From: Sphingosinicella microcystinivorans
Lineage (GTDB): Bacteria; Pseudomonadota; Alphaproteobacteria; Sphingomonadales; Sphingomonadaceae
Length of the DNA: 64,000 bases
Direction: 5' to 3'
Assembly: GCF_003634215.1 (NCBI RefSeq)
Contig: NZ_RBWX01000008.1
Coordinates: forward strand, 186,001 to 250,000
Shown here piece after piece: positions 26,258 through 36,112 of the stretch (the first letter of the stretch is position 1; each line of letters starts with the position of its first letter). The notes beneath the pieces are model-generated. The model was not told the DNA's origin. It saw nothing but the letters and a program-made list of their open reading frames with translations, and ran no database searches. Made by a program: the position numbers and the translations under genes.

Positions 26258-27360
26258 TTGAGGTCCGCGACCAGCCGTTCGACCCATTGCCGGTGGAATT
26301 CCGTTGCCTCGGGGCCCGGCTGCCAGCCGAGCGCCATTTCGAGGACCGGGTCGACCACTTCCGTCCGCTCGCCGCTCAGCGTTTCCAGCACCGCGTGGCC
26401 GCAGAACGGCACGTAGGCTTCGGCATAGCCGCCCTCATGTACGACAACGAGGCGACCACCGCACAAGCGGCTCGCGGCATCCACCATCATCTGCGTGAGC
26501 GTGCGGTAACTTTCGCTATGCAGCAGCATACGCGCCAGCGGATCGACGCTGTTCGCATCGAGCCCGCACGCAACGATGATCAGTTCTGGCTGGAATTTTT
26601 CGAGCGCCGGAAGCACCAGCGCCTCGAACGCGTGCACATAGATGTCGTGGCCGCCGCCCGCCGGCAGAGGAATGTTGAGGTTGTAGCCGAGCCCCTTGCC
26701 CTCACCGCGGTCCTCCGCGCCACTGTATCCGGGCGGGAAGCAGCGGTCCTGATGCACCGAGATCGTCAGCACATCGTCACGGTCGTAAAAGATCGACTGC
26801 GTGCCATTTCCGTGGTGGACGTCCCAGTCCACCACCGCGACACGCGAGATGCCGTGGCGCGCCTTCGCCGCCTCGATGGCGATCGGGATATTGGCGAGCA
26901 GGCAGAAACCCATGGACATGTCGGCGAGGCAGTGGTGACCCGCCGGGCGGCAGAGCGCATAGGCGTTATCGACCTTGCCGGAGAGCACGTCGTCGACCGC
27001 CGAGATGGCAAGCCCGGACGAGATCATCGCGATCTCGAAGCCGCCCTTGCTGAACGGCGCAAGGTGCCCGATATCGCCGCCGCCCGCGTCACTCGTCGCC
27101 CTGAAACGATCGATGTAATCGCGTGGATGCACGCGGCACGCATCCTCCACCGTGGCCGGCGTCGACTCCGCCATCACCAGCTTCCGGGTAAGCCCCGAAG
27201 CGTTTGCGAGGTTGAGCAGGCGCCGCTTGGAATCGGGCGTGTCCGCGCCCGCCGTCCCGCCCGGCGGCTGCACCCAGTCGCCGACCGGCAGGAAAAGCGC
27301 CTGCATTCCGGTTGCGTGCCAGAAGGTGCGTTCGTCGGTGTAGAACCCGGTGCGCGGCAT
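26254..27360 (-). CDS. Histone-deacetylase family protein (acetylpolyamine amidohydrolase-like)
   Basis: 368 residues without a signal peptide, so cytoplasmic. The zinc-dependent deacetylase motifs are intact: ALCRPAGHHCLADMSMGFC with the His pair, VAVVDWDVHHGNGTQSIFY with the Asp/His ligands, ACGLDANSVDPLARM, and HEGGYAEAYVP. Bacterial members deacetylate acetylpolyamines and other N-acetylated amines or amides. In this operon it may remove an acyl group from an amine substrate that reaches the cytoplasm. The amidohydrolase gene ends 11 bases upstream of its start. Confidence 0.88.
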   Translation of the reverse strand: MPRTGFYTDERTFWHATGMQALFLPVGDWVQPPGGTAGADTPDSKRRLLNLANASGLTRKLVMAESTPATVEDACRVHPRDYIDRFRATSDAGGGDIGHLAPFSKGGFEIAMISSGLAISAVDDVLSGKVDNAYALCRPAGHHCLADMSMGFCLLANIPIAIEAAKARHGISRVAVVDWDVHHGNGTQSIFYDRDDVLTISVHQDRCFPPGYSGAEDRGEGKGLGYNLNIPLPAGGGHDIYVHAFEALVLPALEKFQPELIIVACGLDANSVDPLARMLLHSESYRTLTQMMVDAASRLCGGRLVVVHEGGYAEAYVPFCGHAVLETLSGERTEVVDPVLEMALGWQPGPEATEFHRQWVERLVADLK

Positions 27361-27371
27361 GGCTTTTCCTC

Positions 27372-29075
27372 TCAGTTCGCGGTCAGCTTGGGCGGATTCG
27401 CCGCATCATACACCTTCTCGCCGTCGATGAACGTCATCCGCACCTTGGTCGCATGAACTTCGGTGACCGGCACCTTCCACGGGTTCTTTTCCGTGACGAT
27501 GATGTCGGCGCGCATCCCCGGTTCGATCGACCCGACGATATCGCGCGTGCCCATCAGCGCGGCCCCATTCTCCGTGAAGATACGGATTGCATCGTCGAGC
27601 GACACGCGCTCGTCCGGCGCGACCATCGTGCCGCCGCCGCCCGGCGCCTGCCGCGTCACCATCGTCTCGATCGCGAGCCACGGATTGACCGACGGCACCA
27701 CCGACCAGTCGGACCCCGCGACGACATTTGCGCCGGTGTCGAGAGCTTCCTTGATCGGGATCACGCGCTTCATCATCTCATCGCCAACGGCGCGGCGCAT
27801 ATCGACGTCGGTGATAGGTGTCGGATACCAGATGTAGGGCGAGAATTCCCACGTCAGATGCAGGTCGCGTACGCGCGGGATATCGGCCGGATCGGCAAAA
27901 GTCGTGTGGCCGACATCGTGCGCGGAACCGCCCCAGCCGTTCACCTTGCGCGCATATTCGGCGGCGGAGATCGCCGAGCGGACCGCACCGTCGCCCACGG
28001 CATGGAACTTCACGTGCAGCCCCATGCGATCGAACTTCGCCACCGCCTCGTTGAGTGCCGGTTGCGGGATCAGCAATATGCCCTTGTTGGTCGGGTCGGT
28101 GTTCGAAACGCCCTTATAGGGTTCGAGCATTGCGGCGGTGTGGCTTTCCAGCGGCACGCCGTCCATGAACAGCTTCACGCAATCCGTCTTGAAGCGTGGC
28201 TTCGCATAGGTCGCGCGCGTTTCGATCAGGCGCTCGCCCATGGCGTCGCCCGGCGCCCACACGATACATCCGCGAATGCGCTGTTTGACAAGACCCTCCC
28301 CCGAAAGATCGGAGAGAGTCTTCATGTTGCTGTCGCGGACCGTCGCCTCGGTGTAGGATGTGATACCGTAAGAGAGCATCTGCGTCGTCGAGAGTATCAG
28401 CGCCTTGCGGTTCATCTCCTCAGTGGGCGGAGGCATGATCTTCTCGATGAGATCCGTCGCCAATTCGCGGAACACGCCCGTCGGATTGCCTTTCGCGTCG
28501 CGATCAATGATGCCGCCCGTCGGATCCTTCGTGTCGCGCGTCACGCCTGCGAGTTCGAGCGCCTTCGAATTTGCCCAGATGCTGTGATGCGATTCATCCG
28601 AAAGCACCACGGGATTGTTGGGAGCGACCTTGTCGAGGAAGGCGCGCGTCTGCTCGCCCTTCTTGAACGCCGCACCCACCCAGTTGCCGCCGACGATCCA
28701 GTCACCGGGCTTCGCGGCTTTTGCGCATTCTTTCACGCGCGCCGCGATGGCGGCAGGCTTCGCGCCATAACCGAAGCTGCATGAAAACTGCTCAAGCCCC
28801 GCGAAATGGCTATGCACGTGCATGTCATGGAGGCCGGGGAGAACCGCCGCGCCTTTCAGATCGACGACGACCGAATTTGGCCCACGAAAAGCGTCCGTGG
28901 CCTTCGCATCACCCACCGCGATGATTACGCCGTCCCGGATCGCGAGCGCCTGCGCCCAGCCCGCCGGTGTGCGCACGTCGCCGTTCAGCAGGATTGTATC
29001 CGCCGGTGCTTCCGCTGCGGCCGCGCTGCCGATCACCGATAGGGCCAGTACACCCCCCGCAATTGTTTTCAGCAT
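27372..29075 (-). CDS. Exported YtcJ-like metal-dependent amidohydrolase (copy 1)
   Basis: 567 residues from the ATG at 29075, seven bases after GGGGAG; ATG 29099 would overlap the upstream gene. A signal peptide (LKTIAGGVLALSVIGSAAAA) leads to the amidohydrolase_3 fold: DTILLNGDVRTPAGWAQALA, then LPGLHDMHVHSHFAG with the HxH metal site. VKFHAVGDGAVRSAISAAEY and VVAGSDWSVVPSVNPW are typical YtcJ motifs. Relatives include N-substituted formamide deformylase. It is likely to hydrolyse an N-acylated amine in the periplasm. A paralogue lies two genes upstream in the operon. Confidence 0.87.
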   Translation of the reverse strand: MLKTIAGGVLALSVIGSAAAAEAPADTILLNGDVRTPAGWAQALAIRDGVIIAVGDAKATDAFRGPNSVVVDLKGAAVLPGLHDMHVHSHFAGLEQFSCSFGYGAKPAAIAARVKECAKAAKPGDWIVGGNWVGAAFKKGEQTRAFLDKVAPNNPVVLSDESHHSIWANSKALELAGVTRDTKDPTGGIIDRDAKGNPTGVFRELATDLIEKIMPPPTEEMNRKALILSTTQMLSYGITSYTEATVRDSNMKTLSDLSGEGLVKQRIRGCIVWAPGDAMGERLIETRATYAKPRFKTDCVKLFMDGVPLESHTAAMLEPYKGVSNTDPTNKGILLIPQPALNEAVAKFDRMGLHVKFHAVGDGAVRSAISAAEYARKVNGWGGSAHDVGHTTFADPADIPRVRDLHLTWEFSPYIWYPTPITDVDMRRAVGDEMMKRVIPIKEALDTGANVVAGSDWSVVPSVNPWLAIETMVTRQAPGGGGTMVAPDERVSLDDAIRIFTENGAALMGTRDIVGSIEPGMRADIIVTEKNPWKVPVTEVHATKVRMTFIDGEKVYDAANPPKLTAN

Positions 29076-29098
29076 TCCCTGTCTCCCCTGCTTGCTCA

Positions 29099-30625
29099 TC
29101 AAAGTGTTGAGAACTCTTCCGTCTGCGTGCGCAGATCGCGAAGGAAAGCTTCAAGCTCCGCCTTGCGTTCCGGCATCATCGCCTTGCCCGCCGGTGTAAG
29201 CACGCGCGCTGGCACGTTCGCGAGATTGGCTTCCAGAAACTTCGCCATATCAGGTCCGTCGGGCTTTCCGCCCTGCGCATCGACGAGCGCCATGACGCGC
29301 GCGACGCCCACGGCGCCGAGCCAGTCGAGCGCATCCGCATCGTGCAGATAGAGCGCCTCCGGCGTTTTCGGTTCGCGGTCGTACATGTGTGTGCGGATCG
29401 CCTCCCGCACAGCCTCCAGCTTGCGCATCGGAAAGCCGCTGTCCTTTAGGATCGTATCGACGATCGCGGCGGCGCGGTCGGCATGGTCCGTGCCCTGCGC
29501 CTCCCATTTCGGAAACGCCGCCATGTCGTGGAGATACGCCGCTGCGAACATTACGTCGTCATCCAGCCGAACGCCGTCCGCACGCGCAAGCTGCTGCGCC
29601 AACACGTAATCGCGCACGCTGTGCGAATAGCCCCACGCCGGATTGCGGAATTCCTTTGCGGAAAGTTCACGTACCTTCGTCCGCCATGCCGCGTCTGCCC
29701 GGTGCCCCACGCTCGAAGGGCGGCCGGGCACATGCTCCATGGCGCTGTATTTCAGGAAGAAGTCGGCCTGTTTGTAACCCGGGTAAAGCGCGATCATCTT
29801 CCGCATCGCTTCTTCTGGCGATTTTGAGTCTGCGGTCACGGCGAGGAAATCGTCGATATAGCGCACCGACGGATCGAAGATGCGCATGTCGGTGGGATCG
29901 CCGTGACCGGGATAGATTTTTGGCTGCTGCTTCGCGTAGCGCGCCTTCAGTGCAACGAGTTCGGCCCGCCAGTTCTTCAGATCTTCGTGGCTGATATCGT
30001 CGCCCACCCAGAAATGGACGCCGTTGTATCCGAAATCGGAAAGGAACAGCGCATTGAGATCGGGGCTGTAGACAGTGGTGATATACGGCGTTTCCGCGCG
30101 CATATAATCGGTGGTGAGTTCAAGTGTGCCGCCACCGACCATCTCCAGCGTCGGCGTATTCAGCACCTCGATGTTGCGTTCATAATCGAAGCCGCCCGGA
30201 TGCTCCGGCGTTTTCGGCTTCAGTGCCGGGTCGAGCGGCGGCTCCGCACCGGTTTCGCCGCCCGTATCCATGTAAATCGCGTAGCGCTTGATGTCGGCCT
30301 TGATGTCCTCGTTCGCCACGACGATCTTCGCGTCCGGGAATTCGTCGCGGAACACCGCCATGCCGGTGAAGTGGTCGGTATGGCCGTGACTGATCAGGAT
30401 ATGCGTCAGCGGCAGCTTCATCGCCTTGATCATGGCGGCGAGCTTGCGCGCCTCATTCGCCTTGCGCTGCACGTCCATCACAACAAGCGATCTTCCGTTC
30501 GAGAACACGAACGAATTCACCGTCGCGAAATCACCCTTGTAGACTGAGACCGCCTCCACACGCTCGGCATGGGCGGGTGATACCGCGAAAGCGACGAGCA
30601 GTGCGAAAGCGAACGTCGCCTTCAT
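29099..30625 (-). CDS. Exported metallo-beta-lactamase-fold hydrolase fused to an HD domain
   Basis: 508 residues. A signal peptide (MKATFAFALLVAFAVSPAHA) is followed by an MBL domain with ILISHGHTDHFTGM (His80, His82, Asp84, His85) and PKIYPGHGDPTD. From about residue 330 an HD-type domain follows: YSHSVRDYVLAQQLARADGV with His335, AYLHDMAAF with His366-Asp367, TDHADRAA, and LYLHDADALDWLG. This pairing in one exported protein is unusual, because HD hydrolases usually act on cytoplasmic nucleotides. It overlaps its neighbours by four bases on both sides, so it is part of the catabolic operon. The substrate is unknown. Confidence 0.85.
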   Translation of the reverse strand: MKATFAFALLVAFAVSPAHAERVEAVSVYKGDFATVNSFVFSNGRSLVVMDVQRKANEARKLAAMIKAMKLPLTHILISHGHTDHFTGMAVFRDEFPDAKIVVANEDIKADIKRYAIYMDTGGETGAEPPLDPALKPKTPEHPGGFDYERNIEVLNTPTLEMVGGGTLELTTDYMRAETPYITTVYSPDLNALFLSDFGYNGVHFWVGDDISHEDLKNWRAELVALKARYAKQQPKIYPGHGDPTDMRIFDPSVRYIDDFLAVTADSKSPEEAMRKMIALYPGYKQADFFLKYSAMEHVPGRPSSVGHRADAAWRTKVRELSAKEFRNPAWGYSHSVRDYVLAQQLARADGVRLDDDVMFAAAYLHDMAAFPKWEAQGTDHADRAAAIVDTILKDSGFPMRKLEAVREAIRTHMYDREPKTPEALYLHDADALDWLGAVGVARVMALVDAQGGKPDGPDMAKFLEANLANVPARVLTPAGKAMMPERKAELEAFLRDLRTQTEEFSTL

Positions 30626-32331
30626 CGGCTGGCGGCCGTTGCGCGATCGAACACGACCTCTCCATCGATGTAGGTTTTCTGCACCTTGATCGTGTGGATT
30701 TCGGTTGCCGGAATCCGGAACGGATTCTTGTCGATCACAATGAAATCGGCGCGCTTGCCCGCCTCGATCGTGCCGAGCTCCTTTTCGAGGCCGAGGCGCG
30801 TCGCCGCATTGATCGTGAACATGCGGATCGCCTGTTCCAGCGTGATCGCTTGTCCGGCGCCGAACGTCCGCGCGCTACCACCGGGATTTTGCCGCGTGAT
30901 CGCCGTCTCGATGCCGAGCCAGGGATCGGGTGCGGGTACAACGGCCCAGTCCGACCCCGCGATCACCAGCGCGCCCGCTTCGAATCCATCCTTGATCGGC
31001 CAGACGCGTTCGATACGCCGCGCGCCGACCGCCGCGGTGATGTCGTCGTTGATCGGCTGCGGATCCCACAGATAGGGCGAATATTCGATCGCGCTGTTCA
31101 GCGCCTTCGGGCGCGGCAGATCGGCGGGATCGACGAAGGTCGAGTGCCCGACCTGGTGGATCGGTCCCCCGTTGCCGTTCTGCTGCCGCGCATAGGCAAT
31201 GGCATCCAGCGACGCACGCACGGCGGCATCACCCGCCGCGTGGAACAGCACGTTGAGACCGAGCTTGTCCCACTTCGCCATCAGCGGATGCAGCTTCGCG
31301 GGATCGAAGAGCAACAGCCCGCGCGCGGGCGCATTGGGCTGTCCCGCCTCATAATCCTCCAGCATCGCGCCGGTATGGCTCTCGGTCGGCACACCGTCCG
31401 CGAACACCTTGATGCACGTCGGCTTGAAGCGTTCGCGCGTATAGGTGGGGATCGCGGCAATCGTCGCGTCAAGATCGGGGTTGGGATGACCGGCGTGGCT
31501 GTACGCGATGCACGCCTGCACATGCTGTTTCAGCTCGCCCTTGTCGGCAAGCGCCGCATAGGATTCAAGGTCGTCGCGGAACGCCATCGCCTCGACGTAT
31601 CCGGTGATCCCGAAAGAAAGCAGGTAATCGAGATTCTTCTTCAGCTCGGCCTGCGTCATTTCGGCAGGCTGTGGCGGCAGGTGGCGCAGAACGAGATCAC
31701 GCGCCGTCTCACGCAGCACGCCTGTCGGCAGACCTGCTGCATCGCGCTCGATGATACCGCCCTCGGGATTGGGCGTGTCCTTCGTGATGCCGGCGATCGC
31801 CAGCGCCTTCGAATTCACCCACAGGCTGTGGCCGCTCACGTCGAACAGCATCACGGGATTGTCGGGCGAGACCGTATCGAGCGTTGCCGCAGTGATCGGC
31901 GTGCCCGCAAGCACGGAGGCCTGCCACTGGCCGCCCGCAACCCATTCGTTCGCTGCGGCGGCCTTCACGCAGGCGCCCACCCCGGCGAGGAGTTCAGCAG
32001 CGGGAACATCCGGTGAGATGCTGCACCGGCCCTCGCCGCCCTTTGCCTGCAGCACCGGATGCACGTGCATGTCGTAGAGGCCCGGTAGAACCGTGCGGTT
32101 ACCGAGATCGATCGAGCGCGCCGCGCCTCCCGTCTTGCGGATCTCCGCATCGCTGCCCACGGCGATAATACGACCGTCACGCACCGCGAAGGCCGTTTGC
32201 CAACCGCTCGGAGTATAGACCTGCGCGTTGTAGTAAACCGTTGCGGGCGATGCGGCGAATGCCGTCGATGCAAAGCCGGCAAGGCAAGCTGCAACCAGAA
32301 TTCTCGCATTCCGCCTGTGAACCGACACCAT
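30622..32331 (-). CDS. Exported YtcJ-like metal-dependent amidohydrolase (copy 2)
   Basis: 569 residues from the ATG at 32331, which has GGGAG upstream. A signal peptide (ILVAACLAGFASTAFA) precedes VYYNAQVYTPSGWQTAFAV, LPGLYDMHVHPVLQAKGGEG (HxH), NVLFHAAGDAAVRASLDAI and VIAGSDWAVVPAPDPW. It is clearly a paralogue of the protein at 27372-29075. Two exported enzymes of one family in the same operon suggest different acyl groups or consecutive steps on one substrate. It follows the TonB receptor gene after 72 bases. Confidence 0.87.
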   Translation of the reverse strand: MVSVHRRNARILVAACLAGFASTAFAASPATVYYNAQVYTPSGWQTAFAVRDGRIIAVGSDAEIRKTGGAARSIDLGNRTVLPGLYDMHVHPVLQAKGGEGRCSISPDVPAAELLAGVGACVKAAAANEWVAGGQWQASVLAGTPITAATLDTVSPDNPVMLFDVSGHSLWVNSKALAIAGITKDTPNPEGGIIERDAAGLPTGVLRETARDLVLRHLPPQPAEMTQAELKKNLDYLLSFGITGYVEAMAFRDDLESYAALADKGELKQHVQACIAYSHAGHPNPDLDATIAAIPTYTRERFKPTCIKVFADGVPTESHTGAMLEDYEAGQPNAPARGLLLFDPAKLHPLMAKWDKLGLNVLFHAAGDAAVRASLDAIAYARQQNGNGGPIHQVGHSTFVDPADLPRPKALNSAIEYSPYLWDPQPINDDITAAVGARRIERVWPIKDGFEAGALVIAGSDWAVVPAPDPWLGIETAITRQNPGGSARTFGAGQAITLEQAIRMFTINAATRLGLEKELGTIEAGKRADFIVIDKNPFRIPATEIHTIKVQKTYIDGEVVFDRATAASR

Positions 32332-32403
32332 CGCTCTCCCACCTCCGATTTTCAAATAGGATGGAGGCCGCAGCTGCACCTGCAACTGCGGCCCTTCGCT
32401 TCC

Positions 32404-34770
32404 CTAGAACCGATACGCGGCGGTCACGCCGAACGTACGCGGCCGCACGATGTTCGAACGATAGACCGTCGCGTTGTTGTTGTCGCGCGCCCGGCGGCTG
32501 GACCACACGGCCTGATCGAGCACGTTGTTCGCGAACATCGAAAGGTCGATGCCGTTCAGGCGGTAGCCTGCGCGCAGCGACAGCGCCCGGATCGCCGGAG
32601 CGTTGCTGAGCGTCGGATCGACACCGCCGTTGCGCGGATCGAGGCCCGGGGTCAGGCTCGACTGGTGCGCGCGATAGTCGAAGTCTGCGCGCAGATATGC
32701 ATCGTCTTCCTCACGCAGCGAGAACTCGTGCTGCGCATGCACCGAAACCGTCCATGGCGGCGTGGTGACATGGTTGCCTTCCGTTACCAGCGGCACCGTG
32801 GCGAGCGGACCGCCGAAGAACGTGTCCAGGAACTTGGCGTTTGTGTAGCCGACTTCCGCCTGCAGCGTGAAATCGTCGGTCACACGGTAATCGAGCTGCA
32901 TGTCGAAACCGCGGCTTCGCGCCGAACCGAGGTTCGCCGTGAACTGGAAGCCGCAACCGCCGAGACCGACGACCTGCTGGATGTTCTTCCAGTCGATCTG
33001 GTAGACGCTGCCCTGCACGCTGAGACGCCCGCCGAGCGTGCGGCTCTTCACGCCCGCCTCGTAGCTCCACACGGAGTCCGACTTGTACGTCTCGGGGCGT
33101 CCGTCCGGATAGCCGAGCGGATCGAGATCGCTCGCCTGGCACGGCACGCCGACCTGCGGATTGTAACCGCCGGGGCGGAAACCCTTTGATGCAGAGGCGT
33201 AGATCATGTTGGCGGGATCGATCTGGAATTCGACACCGAATTTCGGCGTGAACGGCTTCTCCTTCTGCGTACCGATGTCGGTCACCGGCGGCCCCACAAC
33301 AGGCCCCTGCGCGAACGAATTGATGTTGAACTTGGTCTGGCCGTAGCGCAGGCCCACAGTCAGCGTCAGTTGATCCATCGGCTTGAAGTTCACCTGACCG
33401 AACGCCGCGATCTGCGTGTCCTTCGAAGTCGTAGACTGATCGTAGATGAGACGACCGTCGACGAGCGGCGGGAAGAACGGAATCAGGAACGGCGCGTATT
33501 CGAACAGGAAGCGATCTTCCACCTGCTGGATCGATAGCTGCTTTGCTTTCTGGTAGAAGCCGCCGATCACCCAGGTAAGCGCCGAATCCGTGTTCGCGGA
33601 CTGCAGGCGAACTTCGCCCGTGGTGATCTTCTGCGTGTTCACGAAATCGCTGAAGCCCTCCTGATCCGGGAAGATCGGCAGAGTGATGCCCGTGAACAGG
33701 CTCTGGTCGAACAACGTGTAATCCGAACGGAACGTCTGCTTGCGATCGAAATACGATCCGATCGCGGTGAGATCGACAGCGCCGAATGAGTACTGCACGT
33801 TCAGCGTCGGCAGATAGAAGCGGTCGCGGCCCGATTCCTGCACGCGGTTGCCGTTCAGGAACACGCCGTTGTCATAGTCGGAAAACTGCGCGTCCGGCAC
33901 GGTGAAATCGGCGCGGACATTGTCCCACGACTCCGGGCTGTCGTTGGTATAGATCTTCTGATACGTGATCGACGGCGTGATGCGGAGTTCCGGTACCGGA
34001 GACCAAGTGAAGGCGACGCGGCCGACATAGGAATTCTGGTAGTTCGCGTCGTCGTCGACCACGCCCTTATCTTCGAAGCGGACACGGTCGATGAAGCCGC
34101 CGTCGCGGCGGTAATAGCCGCTCACGCGCATCCCGAGCTTGTCTTCCACAAGCGGCACGCCGTAGGCGACGCCGACCTCATAGCTGGGCGCTCCGTTTTC
34201 CGTGAGCGCGGCTTCCGCGCGCACATATCCGGATGCGCGCGTCAGGCTCGGCTGCGGCGAGATGAAGCGGATCGTGCCGCCTTGCGAACCCGCGCCGAAC
34301 AGCGTTCCCTGCGGACCGCGCAGCACCTCGACACGTTCCAGATCGAAGATCACTGGGTAGGCGTTGCCGCCGCTGTACCCGAGCGAGCGGATCTGGATGG
34401 GCGTGTCATCGATATAGACGCCCGTCGTCGCTGCACCTGCGGTCGAATTGATGCCGCGGATCGAGATATTCGTCGTCGTGTTCGTCGCTTCGAAAACGAC
34501 ACCCGGCGTCTGCCGGATCACGTCCGCGAATTCGCGCACGCCGCGGCTATCGAGCGTTTCCTGAGAAAAGGCGCTGACGCTGAGCGGCACCTTGCTGATC
34601 GCCTGCGACTGGCGCGTCGCGGTGACGACGATGTCTTCAAAACCGCCGACGACTTCGGTGTTATCGGTTGCGGCCTGTTCACCGGTCTGCGCGAATGCAG
34701 CGGCGGGCAGAATCAATGCCGCGATTGCGACAGATGATTTCGCCAGAGTGCGGATCGTTTCTCGTTTCAT
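32404..34770 (-). CDS. TonB-dependent receptor of the ALDH/PaaK operon
   Basis: 788 residues from the ATG at 34770 with GGGGG upstream; ATG 34773 adds one residue. A signal peptide (SSVAIAALILPAAAFAQ) leads to the TonB box FEDIVVTATRQSQAISKVPL. The plug has ISIRGINSTAGAATTGVYID and ERVEVLRGPQGTLFGAGSQG; the C-terminus GVTAAYRF ends in Phe. It imports a substrate into the periplasm, where the two exported amidohydrolases encoded downstream would meet it. It is the third gene of the operon that begins at 37518. Confidence 0.92.
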   Translation of the reverse strand: MKRETIRTLAKSSVAIAALILPAAAFAQTGEQAATDNTEVVGGFEDIVVTATRQSQAISKVPLSVSAFSQETLDSRGVREFADVIRQTPGVVFEATNTTTNISIRGINSTAGAATTGVYIDDTPIQIRSLGYSGGNAYPVIFDLERVEVLRGPQGTLFGAGSQGGTIRFISPQPSLTRASGYVRAEAALTENGAPSYEVGVAYGVPLVEDKLGMRVSGYYRRDGGFIDRVRFEDKGVVDDDANYQNSYVGRVAFTWSPVPELRITPSITYQKIYTNDSPESWDNVRADFTVPDAQFSDYDNGVFLNGNRVQESGRDRFYLPTLNVQYSFGAVDLTAIGSYFDRKQTFRSDYTLFDQSLFTGITLPIFPDQEGFSDFVNTQKITTGEVRLQSANTDSALTWVIGGFYQKAKQLSIQQVEDRFLFEYAPFLIPFFPPLVDGRLIYDQSTTSKDTQIAAFGQVNFKPMDQLTLTVGLRYGQTKFNINSFAQGPVVGPPVTDIGTQKEKPFTPKFGVEFQIDPANMIYASASKGFRPGGYNPQVGVPCQASDLDPLGYPDGRPETYKSDSVWSYEAGVKSRTLGGRLSVQGSVYQIDWKNIQQVVGLGGCGFQFTANLGSARSRGFDMQLDYRVTDDFTLQAEVGYTNAKFLDTFFGGPLATVPLVTEGNHVTTPPWTVSVHAQHEFSLREEDDAYLRADFDYRAHQSSLTPGLDPRNGGVDPTLSNAPAIRALSLRAGYRLNGIDLSMFANNVLDQAVWSSRRARDNNNATVYRSNIVRPRTFGVTAAYRF

Positions 34771-34816
34771 CATTACCCCCTTCTGTCTGTTTTGCTGGAT
34801 GACGAATTGCGCTTGC

Positions 34817-36112
34817 TCAGGAACTTAATGTTCTCTTGTCGATGACTCTGCTTGCCTTGCCCTGGGATCTTGGGAGTGATCCTGCGGGTTGGATGTCGAT
34901 CTTCACGCTGATGCCGACCATGGTCTTGATGCGGTGGGCGAGCGTGTAGGCGTGCTCGGTGTGGCTGGAGGCGTCGGTGTCCTCACGGGCCTCGACCGAG
35001 AGGCGCACCATGTCCATCCGGTCCGGGCGGGTCAGCTCGATCATGAAGTGCGGCGCGAGCGCGGGGACCGACAGGATGTGCTCCTCGATCTGGCTCGGGA
35101 ACACGTTCACGCCCCGGATGATCATCATGTCGTCCGACCGGCCCGTGATCTTCGCCATGCGCCGCATGGCGCGCGCCGTGCCCGGCAGCAGCCGCGTCAG
35201 GTCGCGCGTGCGGTAGCGCACGATCGGCATCGCCTCCTTGGTGAGCGAGGTGAACACGAGCTCGCCCTCTTCGCCGTCGGGAAGCACGTCGCCCGTCTCC
35301 GGGTCGATCACCTCGGGGTAGAAATGATCCTCCCAGATGGTGAGGCCGTCCTTGGTCTCCACGCACTCCTGCGCCACGCCCGGCCCCATCACCTCGGAAA
35401 GGCCGTAGATATCCACCGCATCGATCGCGAAGGCGCTCTCGATCTCGCTGCGCATCGCTTCGGTCCACGGCTCGGCGCCGAAGATGCCCGTCTTCAGCGA
35501 GCTCGTCGCCGGGTCGAGGCCCTGCCGCCGGAACTCGTCGAGGATCGCCAGCATGTAGCTCGGCGTCACCATGATGATCTCAGGCGCAAAGTCCGTGATC
35601 AGCTGCACCTGCTTCTCGGTCTGCCCGCCCGACATCGGGATCACCGTGCAGCCCAGCGCCTCCGCCCCGTAGTGCGCGCCAAGCCCGCCGGTGAAGAGCC
35701 CGTAGCCATAGGCAACGTGCACCTTCATTCCCGGGCGTCCACCGGCAGCGTAAATCGAGCGCGCGACGAGGCCGGACCATGTCGCGATGTCCGCCTTGGT
35801 GTAGCCCACGACCGTCGCCTTCCCCGTCGTTCCCGACGAGGCGTGGATACGCGCCAGTTTCTCCTGCGGCACCGCGAAGAAGCCGAACGGGTACGCATCG
35901 CGCAAATCCGCCTTCGTCGTGAACGGGAACTTCGCAAGGTCGCCGAGCGACGTCAGATCATCCGGGTGCACACCCGCCGCATCGAACTTCGCCCGGTACG
36001 CAGGGTTCCCCGCATACGCATGGGCAAGGCTCGCGCACAGGCGCTCCAGCTGCAACGCCGATATCTCGTCACGGCTCGCCGTCTCAATCGGATTAAGGCC
36101 GATTCCACTCAC
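34817..36112 (-). CDS. paaK: Phenylacetate--CoA ligase
   Basis: 431 residues from a GTG at 36112 that overlaps the stop of the aldehyde dehydrogenase gene (GTGA). Adenylation motif ARIHASSGTTGKATVVGYT (residues 87-105) and the PaaK-specific DIYGLSEVMGPGVAQECVET are intact, followed by GLTIWEDHFYPEVIDPETGD and RSDDMMIIRGVNVFPSQIEE. It makes phenylacetyl-CoA or an aryl-acetyl-CoA from the acid, ATP and CoA in the cytoplasm. With the upstream ALDH it finishes the conversion of the aldehyde released by the TTQ amine dehydrogenase. No paaABCDE genes are in the window. Confidence 0.93.
   Translation of the reverse strand: MSGIGLNPIETASRDEISALQLERLCASLAHAYAGNPAYRAKFDAAGVHPDDLTSLGDLAKFPFTTKADLRDAYPFGFFAVPQEKLARIHASSGTTGKATVVGYTKADIATWSGLVARSIYAAGGRPGMKVHVAYGYGLFTGGLGAHYGAEALGCTVIPMSGGQTEKQVQLITDFAPEIIMVTPSYMLAILDEFRRQGLDPATSSLKTGIFGAEPWTEAMRSEIESAFAIDAVDIYGLSEVMGPGVAQECVETKDGLTIWEDHFYPEVIDPETGDVLPDGEEGELVFTSLTKEAMPIVRYRTRDLTRLLPGTARAMRRMAKITGRSDDMMIIRGVNVFPSQIEEHILSVPALAPHFMIELTRPDRMDMVRLSVEAREDTDASSHTEHAYTLAHRIKTMVGISVKIDIQPAGSLPRSQGKASRVIDKRTLSS

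Noticed and set aside
26011-32016. Very long open frames on the + strand opposite the amidohydrolase operon (for example 26011-27456 and 30577-32016)
   Set aside because: They are antisense to genes with clear catalytic motifs, have Arg/His-rich compositions without domains, and are expected in GC-rich DNA.
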